Source of the DNA: Ectocarpus siliculosus
Lineage: Eukaryota; Sar; Phaeophyceae; Ectocarpales; Ectocarpaceae
Assembly: GCA_000310025.1 (NCBI GenBank)
Contig: FN649742.1
Location: 1,602,285 to 1,651,900, forward strand
Length of the DNA stretch: 49,616 nt
Direction: 5' to 3'
A program made the translations under genes and the position numbers. Below, one piece after another: positions 48,163-49,616 of the stretch (positions within the stretch are counted from its first letter, which is position 1; every line of letters begins with the position of its first letter). A model generated the notes under the pieces. It did no database searches. It saw only the letters and a program-made list of their open reading frames with translations, and was not told where the DNA came from.

Positions 48163-49616
48163 AAAAGCGAGAATGTGATGCTGGTTCCGTTGGATTGATG
48201 GTCTTCTCTGCCTTTTGTGTGTATAGCGTCTCTGGCGTGAGTTTGACCACAGCTGGCTTTACACAAGCGCCGCTTCTGGTGTCTTTTGGCTACATCGGGC
48301 TCGTCGCTGCTACAGTCGAACGCGAAAACTGCTGTACGTTTGTTCGAACTGCTGGATATGTACGGTTAATAACCGTGTTCGTGTTGGACCATCAAGTACA
48401 TCGCCTTCGAAGGCGGCATTTTCCGGTGAAGGCGATCGCCCTGGGGATTGGCATTACCCGTCCGGAGGAAACGAAATCGATTGGGGACCCCGATTCTTCT
48501 GCAAGGGCTTTGCCAGAGTGCCCCCCAGGCGTTGGATTGCTCCAAGGCCTCCGTAGCACACAACTTTGAAATATTCGCCTTCTTTCAGAGGTAACAAGTA
48601 GGAGATTTCGCTGATGCACTATTGAGAATCATCACAATCCCCTCAGAACTATGTGAGGGATGAACGAGCAACAAAAATAGTTGCGAAAGAAAACCAAAAG
48701 CATCAGAAGAAACGACTTGACGTACACAAAGAGCACAGCAGTAGTGCCTACTCAGCAACACACCCAGCAGCTTTGCCTCCGCCCATCATCGTTCGAACAG
48801 ACCAGAAGACGTGTACCGCACACGCTAAAAACCAACGACAGCACAACTAAAACACTCGCTCTCTTTTCTCTTTTCGTCACGAGAGGACAAAAAGGCGCGT
48901 ACATACATGTGCAGGCGCGGCCCGGAAATCACGCGACGGGCAGGCTGCTGAATCGAGGAACTAAAACCTGCTGCGCATAAACGATACTACACGCCATACC
49001 AACACCGACGAACTTCAGCCCTGACTTGAGACTATGAGATGGTTCACAGCAAAATACGGCGGCTTTTGCAGTCTTCGAGTGTTTTGCTCTACAGCAGTCT
49101 TGCGTAGGCTAACACCGTAGGACCGAGCTCAGCACACACCCGCCCATCGCCCCTGGACGTAGCGTATCACGCGCGTGAGCTTCTCTGGGAGAGGCGAATT
49201 TATCCGAAACATGACTTATTATTGTTCGCAAGGATAACAATACAGAGCAAAATACTCTTCACACCGAGACGTTTTACCAGCACCGACAAACAAAGAGGAC
49301 TAAAAATAAACTCACGGCCGCGTTTTTCATAAAACCTGTTAGATATCATTACAGCACGCAAAAAGACAAAAGGTTCCCTTCCCCCAACGGCTCGTAAAGC
49401 CTCACCCACACTCAACAAGGCTCGGCTGCCGGGCCTTTATAGGGAACAGCAACTCTCGATGAGGCGAGTTTGCCTACGCGACGTACGGCAGAATGGCATG
49501 AACCACCCGTTCACCTCCATGGTACTTTTTTTACTTCACCGACCGGAGGGTACACCGGCCGTCAAAAACACTTGTTCGAGTTATTACGCCTCCACGTCAC
49601 CCCCCCCCCCCCCCCC
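48062..49616. other. Downstream of the BTB gene; 3' UTR and unresolved sequence
   Basis: It starts with the probable 3' UTR, including a (CTG) run at 48130-48163. One frame ending at 48546 has protein-like content (GGNEIDWGPRFFCKGFARV) but lacks an identifiable start or splice partner. From 48600 to the end I see no gene. The window ends in a C run at 49600-49616, probably a contig edge. Confidence 0.5.
48130..48163 (+). repeat. CTG trinucleotide repeat
   Basis: About eleven CTG units, 70 bp downstream of the BTB gene stop, hence probably in its 3' UTR. Confidence 0.9.

Overview
The window is nuclear DNA from an intron-rich, multicellular-type eukaryote. The most likely source is a brown alga close to Ectocarpus; this is inferred from gene architecture, not from a database match. 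Evidence: protein-coding genes are split into many short exons with GT-AG introns (gtgagt-like donors, C/T-rich acceptors), proteins carry long Ala/Gly/Ser/Glu low-complexity stretches, introns hold CT, CTGT and CTG microsatellites, and neighbouring genes mostly alternate strand, as reported for Ectocarpus. I see no bacterial operons, CRISPR, rRNA or convincing tRNA. Two 100-N gaps (15865-15964, 33949-34048) and G/C homopolymer runs at both window ends show this is a draft scaffold.

Layout. (1) 324-5125 +: C-terminal calmodulin-like half of a calcium-dependent-kinase-type protein with four EF-hands; its kinase part would lie left of the window. (2) 6886-9671 -: a poorly resolved minus-strand gene, or several remnants. 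(3) 10108-13882 +: complete eight-exon JMJD4-like JmjC oxygenase (497 aa). (4) 14661-22031 -: seven-exon ZNF830/CCDC16-like splicing-associated protein (532 aa), whose introns hold a duplicated assembly artefact, two minisatellites and a 0.5-kb inverted repeat. (5) 23157-28694 +: NYN (PIN-like) nuclease with a LOTUS-like segment and a SAP domain (at least 784 aa). (6) 30311-30596 -: broken RING-finger fragment. (7) 31186-37244 +: seven-exon DNAJC25-like ER membrane J-protein (367 aa). (8) 38508-42170 -: three-exon coiled-coil protein (994 aa). (9) 42429-48061 +: eight-exon BTB-BACK-SPRY-like protein (571 aa), head to head with the previous gene across 258 bp.

The genes do not form a pathway. 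Individually they point to calcium signalling, translation-termination factor hydroxylation, splicing, RNA processing, ER protein handling and ubiquitin-ligase adaptor functions. All exon models were built by hand from splice signals, reading phase and protein-family pattern; in every complete model the exon lengths sum to a multiple of three. The least certain exons are the last exon of gene 1, the start of gene 5, the last exon of gene 7 and the fifth exon of gene 9.
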